Shown one piece after another: positions 1 to 13,700 of a stretch of DNA of 64,000 bases. Source of the DNA: Cinclus cinclus (taxonomy: Eukaryota; Chordata; Aves; Passeriformes; Cinclidae); NCBI RefSeq assembly GCF_963662255.1, contig NC_085047.1:105580181-105644180 (forward strand), written 5' to 3'. Position 1 is the first letter of the stretch; every line of letters begins with the position of its first letter. The notes beneath the pieces were generated by a model, which was not told where the DNA came from, ran no database searches, and worked only from the letters and a program-made list of their open reading frames with translations. The translations under genes were made by a program, and so were the position numbers.

Positions 1-135
1 CCGCTCCCGCCCGGCCCGGGCCGCACTGGAAGGGACCCGGGCCAGGTCGGTGTTACCTTGGGAGAGCCCGGAGATGCCGGAGAGCTTTCCCGGCGTTTAC
101 TTGCTTCAAATGCCATTCACGGAGCGAACCGACTT
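1..135. promoter_or_regulatory. Edge of a CpG-rich island, possible promoter or first exon
   Basis: This stretch is GC-rich and dense in CpG, with more than ten CpG dinucleotides in about 130 bases. The next tens of kilobases are AT-rich and nearly CpG-free. Such patches in birds usually mark promoters and first exons. CCAAT boxes readable on the minus strand lie just to the right (141-145 and 180-184). A consensus-like minus-strand splice donor, AAG followed by GTAACA, has its junction between 57 and 56. Together these suggest a gene transcribed leftward out of the window. The sequence is cut at base 1, so no coding frame can be verified, and a rightward gene is not excluded. Confidence 0.5.
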
Positions 136-137
136 TT

Positions 138-184
138 CCAATTGGTTTCTCAGGCTGTCAACAACTAACCCAGCCTGCAATTGG
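138..184 (-). promoter_or_regulatory. Pair of CCAAT boxes beside the CpG island
   Basis: ATTGG occurs at 141-145, inside the palindrome CCAATTGG (138-145), and again at 180-184. On the minus strand these read CCAAT. They lie roughly 40 to 130 bases from the CpG-rich patch, the usual distance for NF-Y sites upstream of a start site. Their function is inferred only from position and motif. Confidence 0.3.
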
Positions 185-2767
185 TCCCATCAATCCACAG
201 AGGAAGCTCCTATGGAGAAAAACTTCCTAGTGTGCCCTGCCCCCAGGGTAAAACCAGCACACAAGCTATGTGAAATTTTGTAATAAATTGTTCCAAATTT
301 GTATTCAATCTTAAATGCAACGACAACTGAAGTTAAGTGAAAATAGAGATATCATTTTATTAAGAGTCCATTTTTAATAAAAGGCATTGCTGCTTGTGAA
401 AAAAATTTCATTATAGTCTTTAAACCATCGAGAGTATCAAATAGAGTATCTAGAGAGTATTAAGGAGTGAGACCTTGAAGTAGTCTGAATCTGGAAGTGT
501 TTCTGAAGGATAATGATTCTCTCGTAAGAAAATGGCCCAGAGCTGCAGGCCAGCTGAAGTCTACAATTTGCCAATTTGCTTTGTAATTCAGCTTCCCCAT
601 TTTCCCAGCCTGGAAGATTGCTGGAGTATGACACCTAGCAGAGGAAATCAGGATATTTAGGGGGGCAGGGACAAAACCAACCATTTAAGTCATACCCTGA
701 GTGTCACCTCCAACATCCCCCAGCGCAGATAAAGCCATGAGTAGTACTAGGCATAGTGTATGTACAGATAAACATACAGAAAAATTAATTATTCAAATAT
801 TTAATTTTCACAATATTAAAAAATTATGGAATCTAAAGAAAATTAGAAAACACTACTGTGAAACATATGAAGCTTTCTCTTAATTAAAAAGACCCCCAAA
901 CCCAACCCAACAAAACCAGAACAAAACAACCAAGGGGGGAGCGAGGGGGGATGGAAAAAAAGTGTAATACTTCCATGTTATTTTCAGCACAGATATTTCA
1001 GGTCACAACTCTGCTGAGTAAGATGCAGCAAAACACTGCTTTGTCTTAAGGTGGTGGTGCTGAAAGCAAACTTCACCTTGGCTGCCCCTCTGATGCACTT
1101 CACTTCTCGTAAGCAAAGCAGAAGTGCCTTGTCCTTGAGCACCAGTATGGCCAGGTTGGTGCCTGTTTGGGCAGATGTACATCACCCCATATTGTGCTAT
1201 ACAGATGCCTTCAGGATACAGTCTAACAGTTCTGAAATGTCAGGCCTAAAGAAAAAGACATTTTTAAAATGTATTATTTATTCATAAGTTAAGCCAGTGT
1301 CCTCTTCTCTTACTTTTCCTGGATGCTGAGAAGAAGATCATAATATTTAACTGGGCATATTGAGAAAAAATAATCAGGAGGATATTGCCTGTTTTTAAAA
1401 TGAAAATTTTTAAATGCAAGCTCGGTATTAGAACTATTTAAGATTGTGCATACTAGTGCATATATGGGGCCGCTTATGCAAATAGAAAACAAATTAGTGT
1501 GTTATTTCAACAATACAAATTGCCTTGAATAAAAAAAAAAAAGTTTTGGTATAACAGATGTTTACTGATACAACTATGATTTTCTTCTCCTTGAAAGGCT
1601 GGTGTATTACCATGGAGCATTCACATAAAGAAAACGCAATTTAGTTCATCAATAAATTTCCACAGTATCAGGCTAGGTTCATTACTAGAGAAAGAAATAT
1701 TCTGTTTGTAATAGAATCTTCCACAAATCACCATATCCATCCTGTATTCAATATATATATATAGTTAATATTCCTCTTTGACTTTTGTTGCTTTGGGAAG
1801 AATATTTTTTCTTGATAACGCACTACACATAAAGGACCATTTGACCTTAACCTTCCTTTTTAGCTTAGAAAATAAAATATAAAATTCATCTCATGCCTTA
1901 AAATATTTATGAATTATGTTGGTTTAGTGCTTGCACTTTCAGTCAAGATTAGGGTGCTCTTTGATTGCTGATCAGATTGAGCTATTGTGGATGGGGTCAG
2001 TGCCAGTTTTTCAAGTCAGGAGAATGTTAATGTGTTGAAGACTTTCTCACCTGATATGGTAGTAGGTGTGGCTTGCAAGATGTTCATGCTTCTGTGTCAC
2101 TCAGTAACTTGATTCAATTGTTAAAACTTTCTTGGTGGAATACTATTCATCAAAAGAGTGAATTTGCCTCAGGAAGGATATTGAGGAATCTCTTTTATCT
2201 GCTTCCTGACCAAAAAACAAATCAAATAAGTGTTTGAGTGGATTCAGTGAGACTCATATCTAGGATTCTGTGGGCTTGGTCTAGAGTTCACAGTAGGCAG
2301 GCTGTTACATACCATGGTAAAATGTGAGAGTATTGCGTTAGAAACCCTGATACCTGTTCTGTCTATAGCTCTTGTTTGATCAAATAATTAGACAGCAGCT
2401 GATAACTCTTCTTAAAACTAAAACAGAAAGTTAAGATTCTGGCTCTTATATGCAAATATGTGTGCTCTCCACACTTCGATTTTGTTTTTCCTGACTTTTG
2501 CTGCCCTAAAGCATTGACCTTCATTTTTTTTCTGTTGCATGAGAAAACAACAGTACATAAGTAACAGAACCTTGATTTTAGGAACTGAAAAATGTGTATC
2601 TGCAAGTCCTGAACCTGAGGGACAAGCTGAATGGAGGGATAATCACCTGATTTTTCTTACAAATACGCTCACACTGATGCATTGTAAGGACGAGAGACAA
2701 TTGCATCACAGGCAATTCAGTGTGGTTACCAAAATTTTGTATTACTGTTTAAAGACAAGCAAGGGTC
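185..2767. other. AT-rich unique DNA without a recognised gene
   Basis: No exon, RNA gene or mobile element was recognised here. There is an A-rich stretch with AAAC-like units and two six-base G runs around 890-960, and a short TA run near 1750. Open frames are under 100 codons and show no family resemblance. Confidence 0.6.
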
Positions 2768-2866
2768 AAGAGGTTGAGGAAGGTGATTCTCCCTCTCTGT
2801 CCTGCTCTTATGAGACTTCGCCTGGAGTATTGTGTCCAGAGCTGGGATCCACAGCGCAAGAGATAT
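2768..2866 (+). mobile_element. CR1 LINE fragment, RT C-terminal region
   Basis: About 100 bases match the CR1 reverse-transcriptase 3' coding region. This is the segment where CR1 reads as a REV-type motif, then a Leu-Tyr-Ser-Ala-Leu-Val-like stretch, then the Cys-Val-Gln-Leu-Trp-like stretch ('tattgtgtccagagctggga' here). It is truncated on both sides and diverged, so it is non-functional. Confidence 0.75.
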
Positions 2867-2924
2867 CTCACAGGATGAAAATGTTGCTATTTCATTTATG
2901 AATATTGGAATTTTTTATTAAAAA

Positions 2925-2942
2925 GGATGGATGGATGGATGA
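2925..2942 (+). repeat. Short (GGAT)n microsatellite
   Basis: About four and a half copies of GGAT follow an A-rich stretch. Confidence 0.8.
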
Positions 2943-5900
2943 ATTAATGCATTATCAACATATTTAGAGTGGATAAGTATACTTTTAATTAAGTATGTAT
3001 GTCAAAGTACAGTTTTTAAGTATTATTTGACTAGCTAATATTTTAAATCACTGCATACATGATATGTAGAATCTTCTGCTCTTAGAAGCATAAAGGAAAT
3101 CCCTAGTTCCCTTACTTCTGTGGATGTCACTATTCTATTGGCAATCCCATCACATGGATAATCCCATGTTGGATCTGTTGGATCACATGGTCTGTTGGAG
3201 CCTTGTGAGCACATGATGTCTCCCACCTGGTGGAAAAGGTACATGAATGTAGGATTACAGTGTGACTACATATATTACATGCCAAATGATGTTATGGGCA
3301 AAAGAAAAAACAGAATCAACATATGGGAGACAACATTATTTTTAGTTCAACTGATATTTTAGCAGTCTGATAGCCCAAATCAATCCATTAATACAAAAAT
3401 ACCTCACTCACCATACAGCTGAAATTAATACACAGGAAAAAACTGGTATCTGCCCCTCCTCTCACGTGTTATCCTCACCCTTCATGGACTCCTCAGGGAC
3501 CAAAGGTGGACCTTCATTCCTCAAAAAAGACACAGGTTCCTCAAAAGGGAAGAGAAGTTCCTGAGTTGTCAGCAATATCCATAAGGAGATCTCTGACAGG
3601 TGCATGTGTGTTCTTGGGGATGTTCCTCCCTTTCCTCAGTCCAGAGTCCTCTCGGGTTTAGTTTGAACTACTTCCTTCTCACAGCCTACCTTCTTCTCAG
3701 TGGTTCCAGCTAAAGCTGAGAAGTTTCAGGGTTTTCCCCCAGAATCTGCTAATACAGTGTCACACAGTGATGAGCAGAGTTCTTGAGAACTTTCTTGTAT
3801 CTTGCAGTGGTAGAGCTTAAATTAACCCAGGCTAGGCAACAGGCAGCAGCTTACTAACCAGTTCCTAAAAGAAGTGGAAACCAGCTCAGGTTTTGGCAAG
3901 CTCAGGCAGGTTCTGAGACCTTACACTGTCAGGTCCATCCAAGGCCTGTGGCCTTTTCCTAACAGTAGCAAAGATGTGTTTATTGGGCTGCACCTACTAT
4001 TGTTTATTGTAGAAAATGTTTATTTTTACATAACTGAATTTTCAGTTATAAAACATTAGACTGTGGGTAGATGTTAAAATAAATTGAAAAATGCGCACCA
4101 ACAGTTTTTTCTTAATCTAAACCACTATTTTGATGTTTATGTAATAAAGTCAGCTATCTGAGAAATCTGATTTTTTTTTTATTTTCTCATTGTTAAAATA
4201 GTTGTGATATTACTTATTTATGCTCCTAGAAAATGGATAAAAGTTACTGCAGACTTCAGCACTGGAAAATTTTTACAGAGATGCAAAAAGTTAATAATTT
4301 TAGATAAAGCTGAAACTTTTTGATGATATGAACAGTGTGGTTGGAATAAATTTGATTTTATACTTGCATGGAATATTGTGTTGGAGATTTACAAGCTAAG
4401 TATTTTTAAAATAATTTTATTAATTTAGCTATGTTCATTCTTCTCAAATACTTGGAGGCTTCTATAAGTACAGTGAACTTAAGGATTAAACTAAAGCATG
4501 CTTTGTTGTCTTTATATTCACAAAAAGCTCCTATAAGATTTTGAAAAAAAACCATAAAATTCAGTGTAGGTAGGTGTGTTTACTTACAAATGATGCTTGC
4601 CTTTTAAACATTTGCAGAGCTACCACATTTGTTGGCACTGAGTTCAAGCAAACAAAGGGGAGTGTCAGAAAAGACATTACTAGCTCTAGATAGGTACACT
4701 TTATTACTCTTTTTAAAAAGGCAAAAATTGATTTATTTTCAACACATTGCTAATCTTAAATAGAACCTAAAATACATAAGTATTTAGAGGCTTATTTTCT
4801 CAATGAAACAATAAAACATTAAAATTTCATAGTATATAAACAGTTCAAAGTTTGCATATTTTGTAGAAAATTGTTATACCACCATGTTTAAATGTTCTTT
4901 TTTTTTTTTTTTTTTGGTATTTTCTTTTAAAAATAAACAAGAAAACTTTTCAAGTTCATATATGGACCACACACATGCACAAAATTCTATATATAAAATA
5001 AGTGAAATGTTGGTAAGGAATGGAAATGCACTACTTTAAGCATTTTTATTATTGCAAACCAATAAACTGAAGCCTTGAAATACCATAATACATTTTGATC
5101 ACTAAGACTCTGATCTAATATTTAATAAATTGATTAACAGAAGAAGGAGTCAAGACCAGTTTCAGCTGGCTGGCCAGTGTAAGGGGGATCCACACACAAT
5201 GTAACTGCCATGGCACAAATAGATAATAAAAAAATGTGGTGTAACACGATCAGACATAATCTCAGACAGAAAAACAAAATCAATAAATATTAGGAACACC
5301 TAATTAATTTTAACTAATATATGCTTATGTATTTCTGTAATTCTTATTTTTAATTTTTATTAGGACTTGAAGTAACCAAAATATGTTGGTTATAAATCCA
5401 ATCAGAGCTGTGAGAACAACTATCTTGGCAGGTAAATCAATAAATAAGACTTCACAGTGGAAAAATATGGGTTAAAGCAGAGTATTTTAATGACTTAACG
5501 GAAAGTAAACTTCATAAGTCATAATAAAACATCGTATGATATCTATTAGATAAACTAAAAGACAGTTGCATCATATCTGAAATGAATGTAGCACCATTAT
5601 TAATTATTCAATACTTTTCACAGTCAGGTTATGTGATTTATGGAAACCATCAAGCAATGTATAAATGAGTAACAAAGTTATAATTCATGTTCATAACTTA
5701 GAAATTAGTTAAATGATTTCTAGAGATTCATGATTTATAAACCTAACTTACGATTTAGTGTAGACGTCAGTCCTTTATTAAGAAAATCTGAGATACAATT
5801 TTCTTTTCTGAAAAACAGTTTTTAAAGTACTTTTTAAAATAACCCTGAGTACATCATATGTAACAGCAGTGTTAATACTGCTCCATCCTAAATTGTGGAA

Positions 5901-6019
5901 ACTGTGTGCAAAACTCTCGTCTACATAAACAGTTCCTACTTCTATGAGAAAAAGCAAATTTGGTAATGTGGATGAAGGAAAACACCATCCTGTGAGAGTG
6001 CTGTATCAGCTGTAGTGCA
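2943..6019. other. AT-rich unique DNA, moderately GC-rich 3430-3960
   Basis: No gene was recognised. The part at 3430-3960 is less AT-rich than its surroundings and could be an old, unrecognised repeat, but no terminal motif or coding frame supports a name. A run of 18 T lies at 4898-4915. Confidence 0.5.
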
Positions 6020-6440
6020 GTGGAGATGGAGGGAAGTGATTACTCCCCTTTACTCAGTGCTTCCATGTTTGGAGCACTGCACTCAGCTCTGGGTTTCCAG
6101 GAGCCATTCTGATGAACCCGAGTGAGTTCAGTAGAGAGGGACCCTCAGCCAAGATGAGGATTTGGAGAACCTGCCCTGGGAAGAGGGGCTAAGTGGGTGT
6201 GACTGGCCCACACTGGAGAGGAGAGAACTTCTGTGGGCAGGGCTGGGGGTGCTAAGAAACACCTGCTACTGTCTCTGAGGGCATTACCAAGGATACTGAG
6301 GTAGACTTAGTATTGTAGGGCTCAGGGGGGAGACAAGAGAAAATTAGTCACGAATAGGAACAGAGAAGTGTCTGACAAGATATAAGGCAGAATAAAACCC
6401 AGTACTATAAGAATATCCTGGTATTAGCACAGGTTTCTTA
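6020..6440 (+). mobile_element. Old CR1 LINE fragment, diverged
   Basis: The stretch follows CR1 order. It starts at the 'tgattactcccctttactca' segment, then shows the 'gcactcagctctgggttt' segment, the Glu-Arg-Val-Gln-Arg-type segment, the 'gaggggctaagtg' and leftward-loop segments, and then a degraded tail. Many substitutions and gaps mark it as an old copy. It has no usable reading frame. The boundaries are approximate. Confidence 0.6.
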
Positions 6441-9400
6441 AGAGGTTATAGAATCTTCACCCTTGGAAATTTTCTTCATTCCGAGCCCTGAGTATCTGGG
6501 TGTGAATTTGGAGATGTGTCTTCTTTAAGCATGGGATTGAATTAAAGAAATGCCAAGGGCCCTTTAGAACCTCAGCTTGTAGCTGACCTATGTTTCTATG
6601 TTCTTCCCCTGTTTTGAAATGTTTCAGTGCTCAGTATTTTTATTTTCCTGCAGCAGAGTAAAAATTAAAGTGTTTTTTCCTAGAGATGAAAATAGACCAA
6701 TAGTTGGGTACCATACTCTCTCCAGTCTCTTTGGTGACCAAAGGTCTTGGGATTTTTTATACTTGCATTGAAATAAGGATTAGAGTTTAAAAAGGCACTG
6801 ATATTTTATTAAAGTTACATAAATATAATGGTTTGATATTTGAAGAGCAAGCAGTGGAAAGTGTAAAAATTATTTAGTACAAACTAAAAGAATGAGAGTG
6901 CAGTAACATATATATTGTTCACTGCAACACCAGAGGCTAATCAGGTTTAAGTGAATAGATATTATTAAAAAGAAATTATGAAGTGGGAAAGTAGACTGGG
7001 TGAGGCATGGGACAATAACAAGAATTAATTCTGCTGCTGACAGCTTTGGCTGAAATTGTGTTCAGATACAATGTTATGATTAGTTATGATTAGCTTTTGA
7101 TTCAGCAGAAATCATCACGGAAAGATAAAAAGTTTTGACCTCAGTGTCTAAGCATGCATTAGAGACAGAGGTCAGAGGGGCTGTACTAATTCTGAATCTG
7201 CTTTGGATCCACCAGTTCTGCTTAATTGAGGGTTGATGCAAGCAAGGAGCATAAGAGTAGGTTAAGGGTGTACTTACGGTTTGTAACTTGCAAATGTTTC
7301 TGTGATCGGGATTTAGAGTTCAGTTTAGAGTGCAAACCAACAGGAATATATGATATGGATTTATCTTCTTTTGAAGGCTAAATTCAATACTGACACGAAC
7401 AGAAATAATCCATAAAAATGTTGTTCTGGAGAGGGCAGAATTGCTCTTTATCAGATTTCTAAGATGTTATTAAGAACTGAAGCCAAGTAAATTTGACCTT
7501 TGTACCAGACAAATTGACAGAAAATACAACAAACACTGTAACTAATAAATATATGGATAACTATGATGTATCGTGGATTCAGATTATGCAGTTTTTTTTT
7601 CAAAAGGCTTTCAACAAAAAATTTTTTTAAGACTGAAAGAAACAAAACTGTCATGGCATAAAGGGGAAAGATAACTATAAAAAGGAGAGATACATGGGAA
7701 TTTTACTTTTCAAAATCTGAAAGAAAAACAGCTGAAAGTGTAAAATCTCTGCAGACTCAATGAAGAGTACTTAAAGACACTGTCCTGGATGTTCTGAAGA
7801 ATACATAATACCTATCAAACAAGGATTTGAGGAAGTCCAGAGAGAATATGACAAGGGAAAGGGGGGTCATTAGAAGGAAGAAAGGTTTCAGAAAATCGTC
7901 CTTCTAACCAAATCAGAAAAATGAAAAAAAAGTAAAAAAATCATATCCTTCAGCTGGAAAAAATAAGATAAACAACAAAAAATGATGGGAGATGTGCTCA
8001 GCTTGACAGCAGTCAGTCACACCATGCAGCTCTGTATATCCACGGTGTGTGGTTAAACTCTGCCTTGATTGTGCTGAAGTCACTGTCTCCTCATTGCAAT
8101 GCCTTCTGAAGCCACTTACTACAGCTAGTCATGGTGTAGTGGTGTACTGATGAAAATGCTGAACTGTTAATTACTGTGTACAATGCCTCTCTTAATATCT
8201 ACCACTGTGGGGAGGAGTGTAAAGTGTTTTGCTCAGGTTTTCTGTTTCCCTTTTTTTCAGAAGTCCAGAGAAGGCACTAGAAATTAAAAGATAAGAAGTC
8301 AGATATTTGTTTAGGAAGAACTCAAAGAAACTTTTTTTTTTTTGAGAGCAGAAAATAGAAATCTTACTTATATGGGAATAAACAGCACAGTGTTTACAAA
8401 AGTGAAAATTTGCCTCAAAATTGATTTGGAGAAATTCTTATAATCTTAAAGTCCTTTGTAGATTAATAGTCTGTTAAATGTTAAAAGGGAAGAAATAAGA
8501 AGTATCTTGCACAATGGAAGGACTTTGCATGAGTCTGTGTTATGAGGAGAGCTTTTTAACATATTGATTTGGAGAAGTTTGGAAAGTGAGATAAAAAGTT
8601 TGCTGGTGATAGAAAGATATTCTGGAAAAGTTAAATCTCAAGTGTAAGATTTGATAATGCAGTATTTCTGAGAGATAAAGTGCCAGTCAGAATTCAAAGC
8701 TGATACATGCAGTAGTGATACAATCTGTTTGCCATTTCACTGCTGGGTGAGAAAATTGTTAAGTATTCAGAAACAGTGACAGGCTTCAAAGAAATTAAGA
8801 AGTTAGCAAAGACATAAAAATGCAAAGACAAGTATCTTTTTCAGAAAGCATCGTCTCCCTCATTAGAAGAGACAAAATGGAAAATAGAATTCTGAGAATT
8901 ATTATGGATTACATAAAGAAAAAACATTAGTATGACATAATATTCTGATATTTTGAATACGAAATGAAGTTTTAATTACATCAGAAGACTATGTTTTAAG
9001 ATTTTGACTAATGAAGTAGAATGATCAAAGCTGTGCAACATGATTTCACATGAAAAAAAACACATTTGAGGCTAGATGAGATGTAATTGAATAGTGGAAT
9101 GAAACAAATGCTACTAAAAAGGGAAAAGGAAGAAGATTCTCATGTTGTAAAGAAAGTTAATACCTAATGAAAGGATGTAGCAAGCATATTTAGAACAAAC
9201 CTGCTTTTTTTCACAGTATGCTAATTCTGTCTTGGATCTCTCTGCTACTGTTTGGTTTCAACAACAAGATATAAATAGGCACTGCCATTGCTGGTCTGGC
9301 AGCAACATGCAGAACAGGAAGTTCATAATCTGTTATTTCACAGAAGGTAGGAAGGCACAGCAGAAGAAGTTACCCTGTTAGTGATCTGTTAACAGCCATG

Positions 9401-9699
9401 AAGAGTGATTGGATTTTAGACTTGACCAAGATTTTGGCATAAATCTGTAGCCCAAACTTCAGAGAAAAACAAAGGTCAAAACAAAGCTCCACAGAACAAG
9501 GACAAGATTTCATACAATCCAAATGTAGTCATTCAAAAGCTACAGCATAGTTCAACCCAGGCATCCAGATTCTTTGTGGAGTAATTTTGGAGAAAATCCC
9601 CTCTAGGACAGAGGAAACAATGCCACTTTGCTTACTGCATGTATATAAAGTGTAAAACATTTGTCGCTGTACCAAGTGATATCTTTGTCTCTAAACTGG
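6441..9699. other. AT-rich unique DNA without a recognised gene
   Basis: Nothing with a family signature was found. All reading frames are short. A TATAAATA-like motif lies near 9270 but has no other promoter elements around it. Confidence 0.6.
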
Positions 9700-10700
9700 A
9701 GAGATGTGGATTTGAAGAGTGGGCCACTCTGTGGATAAAAAATCATCAGGATGGTCTCACTCACTTGGCTTGATGTCCAAGTGGAAACCAGTGCAAGTGG
9801 CATTCCTGAGGTGTCTGAGGAATTGGGACTGGCATATTGTAACATCTTTGTTGGTATCATGGACAGGGATCAAGAGCAGCCTCAGCAGTCTGGCCAGTGA
9901 CACCAGTGCAGAGTGCAGCCACCACACTGGTGGAAGGGATGCCATGCAGAGGGATCTTGACAAGCTGGAGAGGGGGATTTGTACAAACTTAATCAAATTC
10001 AAAAAGGCCAAGTGTAAGGTCCTGCACCGGGGTCAGGGCAATCCCAAGCACAGGTATGGGCCAGGTGGGGAACTGATTGAGAAGAGGGATTTGAGATACA
10101 TACATAGCAATACATAGCTCAATGTGACTCATCAGTAAAAACTCACAGGCCAGAAAGCCAACCTCTTCCTGGACTTCAGCACAACAGGCAACGACCTCCA
10201 GGTGGAGGGAGGGGATTGAGACCCTCCTGGAGCACTGTGTACACGTTTGGGGCCCCCAACACAAGAAAGACATTAATCTGTTGGTGCAAGTTCAGAGCAA
10301 GGCTCTGAAGATGATCACACCACTGGAGTACCTCTCCTGTGAGGTGAGCAAGTTAGGGTTGCTCAGCCTGGAGAAGGGAAGGTTCTAGGGAGACCATATA
10401 TCAGCCTTCCAGTACTTAAAGAGGGCTTACCACAAGACTGGAGAAGGATTTTTCACAAGGACATGTAAGGATAGGACAAGGGAGAATGATATTCAGCTGA
10501 AGGAGGTTATGTTTAGACTAGATATTAGGAGGGTGGTGAGGCAGTGGAACAGATTTCCCAGAGATGTTTGTGGAATCCCCATCCTGGAGATGTTTGAGGC
10601 CAGGTTGGACAGGGCTCTGTTTAACGTATTTGGTGGGAGGTTGGAATTAGATGGTCCTTACTGTCTTTTACAACCCAAATCATTCCATGGTCCTATGTAC
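9700..10700 (+). mobile_element. CR1 LINE 3' end, about 1 kb
   Basis: This is the longest CR1 copy in the window. It covers the C-terminal part of the reverse transcriptase and runs through the 3' end, finishing in the family's usual tail, where the 'ttggaattagatggtcctta' segment is followed by CCAAATCATTCCATGG-like sequence. The open frame covering 9719-10117 retains recognisable CR1 peptide pieces, such as a Gly-Arg-Asp-Ala-Met-Gln-Arg-Asp-Leu-Asp run and a Lys-Ala-Lys-Cys-Lys-Val-Leu-His run. Stops and frameshifts follow. The 5' end is truncated, as is usual for CR1. No enzyme can be made. Confidence 0.93.
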
Positions 10701-13700
10701 CTTGCAAAGGGACATATTCTTTCAATTCTTTCTTTTCAATTTTAAAACGCAATTGGATGAGTATTTTTAATATATGAAGTATTTAATGTCACTTGCTATT
10801 TCTTATTTTTTATTATTATTTATTTTTAGTTTGGATCCTGACTGAGAGAATTCAAATATTAATGCTACCTTAACAAGTCCATCCTGCAACCCATTCCTTT
10901 TCCAGGCTTTTATCTAGTAATAGGAGATACTTAGTTTCAATGTAAAAACTATTAAAGAAAGCAAGATTTTCCAGACCCTGGGATTTGACTAACAACTGCT
11001 ACAGTTTTCATCAAACAGTAGTTGTCCATTCTTCCCAAAAGTTGTTTATTGTGTTAAGAAGCAATTGCTAAACTAAGCTACTTCCAAATGATTCATAGTA
11101 ATTAATGCTGTTGAGCAGCTGAGGATATTTCTCCAGTACTTCAGGAATTATTTTTGCTTTTACATTAGACAGCGATTGAACGGAGGACAAAAGCTTTTAT
11201 TAGCTTGAAACTATCATCACTGTCCAGATAAGTATCTATTTTCACATGACTTATTCTTTAGCATCCAAATTCTTTTTTGGTTAATTTGATTCCAGTCTGA
11301 TTCTGAACACAAAAGTCAGGTCCTTCGAAATTCAATTACTTCTTTCTATGTTATGTAATTCATCTTAATTTAATCACAATATAAGAAATAACACCATCAC
11401 TGTTTTAGAGCTAAACTGTCAGAAGGGAGTGTCTTTACTTCTTAAAGATTCTTATGCAGTTATAATCCTCACACATTTCAGGGAAATATTGAAATAATCT
11501 ACAATTCATTCTATTTTTGAAAGTCTGGTAGAAGATTCAGTCCACCAGAACATGAGAATGAATATTGCTTTTCTTTTGCATGGTCATGTCAAACTTTGGT
11601 GTTTTAAAAGCCAGTTTTAATCAAAGAAGGGATGAATGGCCTTTTTGGGGCCACATTTGAGAATGACTGCAATACATAATGTGTGAATTAAATTATTTTA
11701 TATAAATATTTATTTTAAAATTAAAACTTTAAATTTTCCTATTATTATATTGATGTTATTCCTGACATTTTCAACTGTAAGTTCTTGAATATTTATGGTT
11801 GAAATGGAAAGTTGCACTCTCTTCTGGATTTGGTTTTGCTAAACTGTATAACTGTTATATAACTTGTTTATGATCCTTAAATTGTTCCTAAAATGTCTCC
11901 CCGAGTAAAAATTATTTTGAGGGAGTTCTTTAAAAAATTGTATGGTTTTATTCTAATTGAATGAATGTCTTATTCAGCTCTTTTAATTATATTTGCTAGT
12001 TTGCCAATGGATTTATGCTTGGATTTATTTGGAATAATTTTAGGCATTTTTTCAAAGTGTGTGTCAGAAAGTGTCACAAATGACCTTCCTTATGCTACTT
12101 TACAAGAGACAGAACTGTTGGATTGCTTTTCTTAAGCTGTTGATCCTAGAAGCATATGGGGAAATCACCCAATACAGGCTTTGTACTTCATCACCTTATC
12201 AGCCCAATGAAAGAGCACATTGGGAATTCATCCAGGACTGCAACCCAACAGCTACACCTTGGGGGTGCTGACTCAGCTTCTGCAGTGCAAGATGGAAGCA
12301 GAAGATTATAACTTATGCATTAAAGTCAGAATTCCTGTAGCTAGTGGAGAATAGGGAAAATAAAAATGTTCTTACCAGTTTTAAAAATGGTATCAACTTC
12401 GAAAGAGAAAATTAAGGAGTTCTAGTGAGTTGTTAGAAAACAATTAACCATGCCATCAGCATTTCAGAGTAAACATGTTAAGGAAAACTACTTAAAACTA
12501 GGCACTGATTTCAAGTTTTTAATTTGGCAGTGCAGTCCATATGGAAAAACACAGGAGTATAAGTAAAAGGAAACAGGCTGGGCAGAAAAAGGAAACAAAC
12601 ACAGTTTTATTTTCCTAATTTAGGATTCCTAATTAGCATTTAGGATGTTTGATTGGCTTTTACTTGGTTTGGTTGCTTGCTATATCTTAAGACTTCCTTC
12701 TCTGCATTAGTACTTTTTGTTTGATTGTGCAAAGGTTTTTTATCTTTCATTTTTAGATAGTTTTATGTGTGACTCTGTACCTAAGCATAGTTTCAGGAAA
12801 GTAACTTGGCTATCAAAATATAGGACTAACGAACTGGGAGAACATTCTAAGGTTTTTTTCCTCCAGAATTGGCTTTGTTTGATTCCACTGCATAATATAT
12901 TAGAAATTTTGGAAGTTAAAATTTTGGACCTGTAAGTAATATCTCACTGATTCTCAGTGGAATCTATGAATAGCAGTCTTATTCTTTCATTTGGATACTG
13001 ATTTTACTTTGCACATGTTTTACAATAAGATTGGGTACACATATTAATCAATGAAACAAATTCCCATAATACTTTGCTATTCAGGTTTAGGACTGGCTAA
13101 ACTTATGACCTCTAGCCTAGCTGATTCTTTGGGGAACTCATTAGCCTGTGTATCTAGAAATGCCTTTTAGAGCAAATGAGACTGATTTGTACATCCTGTC
13201 ATTTTCCATATTCTTTTAAAGAACCACCCAGCAAAGCATTTTCCAGGAAAGACTTACGTGACTGATATTTTAAGTCACTGGTATTTCTGTTGTCAAAGAT
13301 TAAGCAGGTGGGAATTATGGAAATCTGTGGGAATTAGTGAACTGTAGGCTTCAGAGAGGGTATAAACTTGAGTAGCTCATTGAGCATTATGGACTTACTG
13401 TATTTTTGCTGTCATATTGTAGGGGACAAGAGAGCAGAGAAGCCAAGTAACACATTTATCTACTGCTTAATTAGTGTCTTGATCAATAAATTGGTGGAGT
13501 TGAATGTGAATGGTTTCTTGAAACATTACTAACCCAATTACACTAAACAGTCAAGGTTTGAAAATCTTTTTGCCATATAGTTTTCATGTTTAGACACTAA
13601 ATAAAAAAAAAGGAAATTATGCAACACCCAAAGGATACCAGAACAAATTCAATGATGCTGTATTTCACTTTGTTAAAAGTGAGTAAGATCCAGTAAATTC

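Noticed and set aside
934..950. G-quadruplex from two six-base G runs
   Set aside because: Only two G tracts are present; four are required for a regular intramolecular quadruplex.
9719..10117. 132-codon open frame as a possible host gene
   Set aside because: It matches CR1 reverse-transcriptase sequence and is broken soon after; it is a dead LINE copy.
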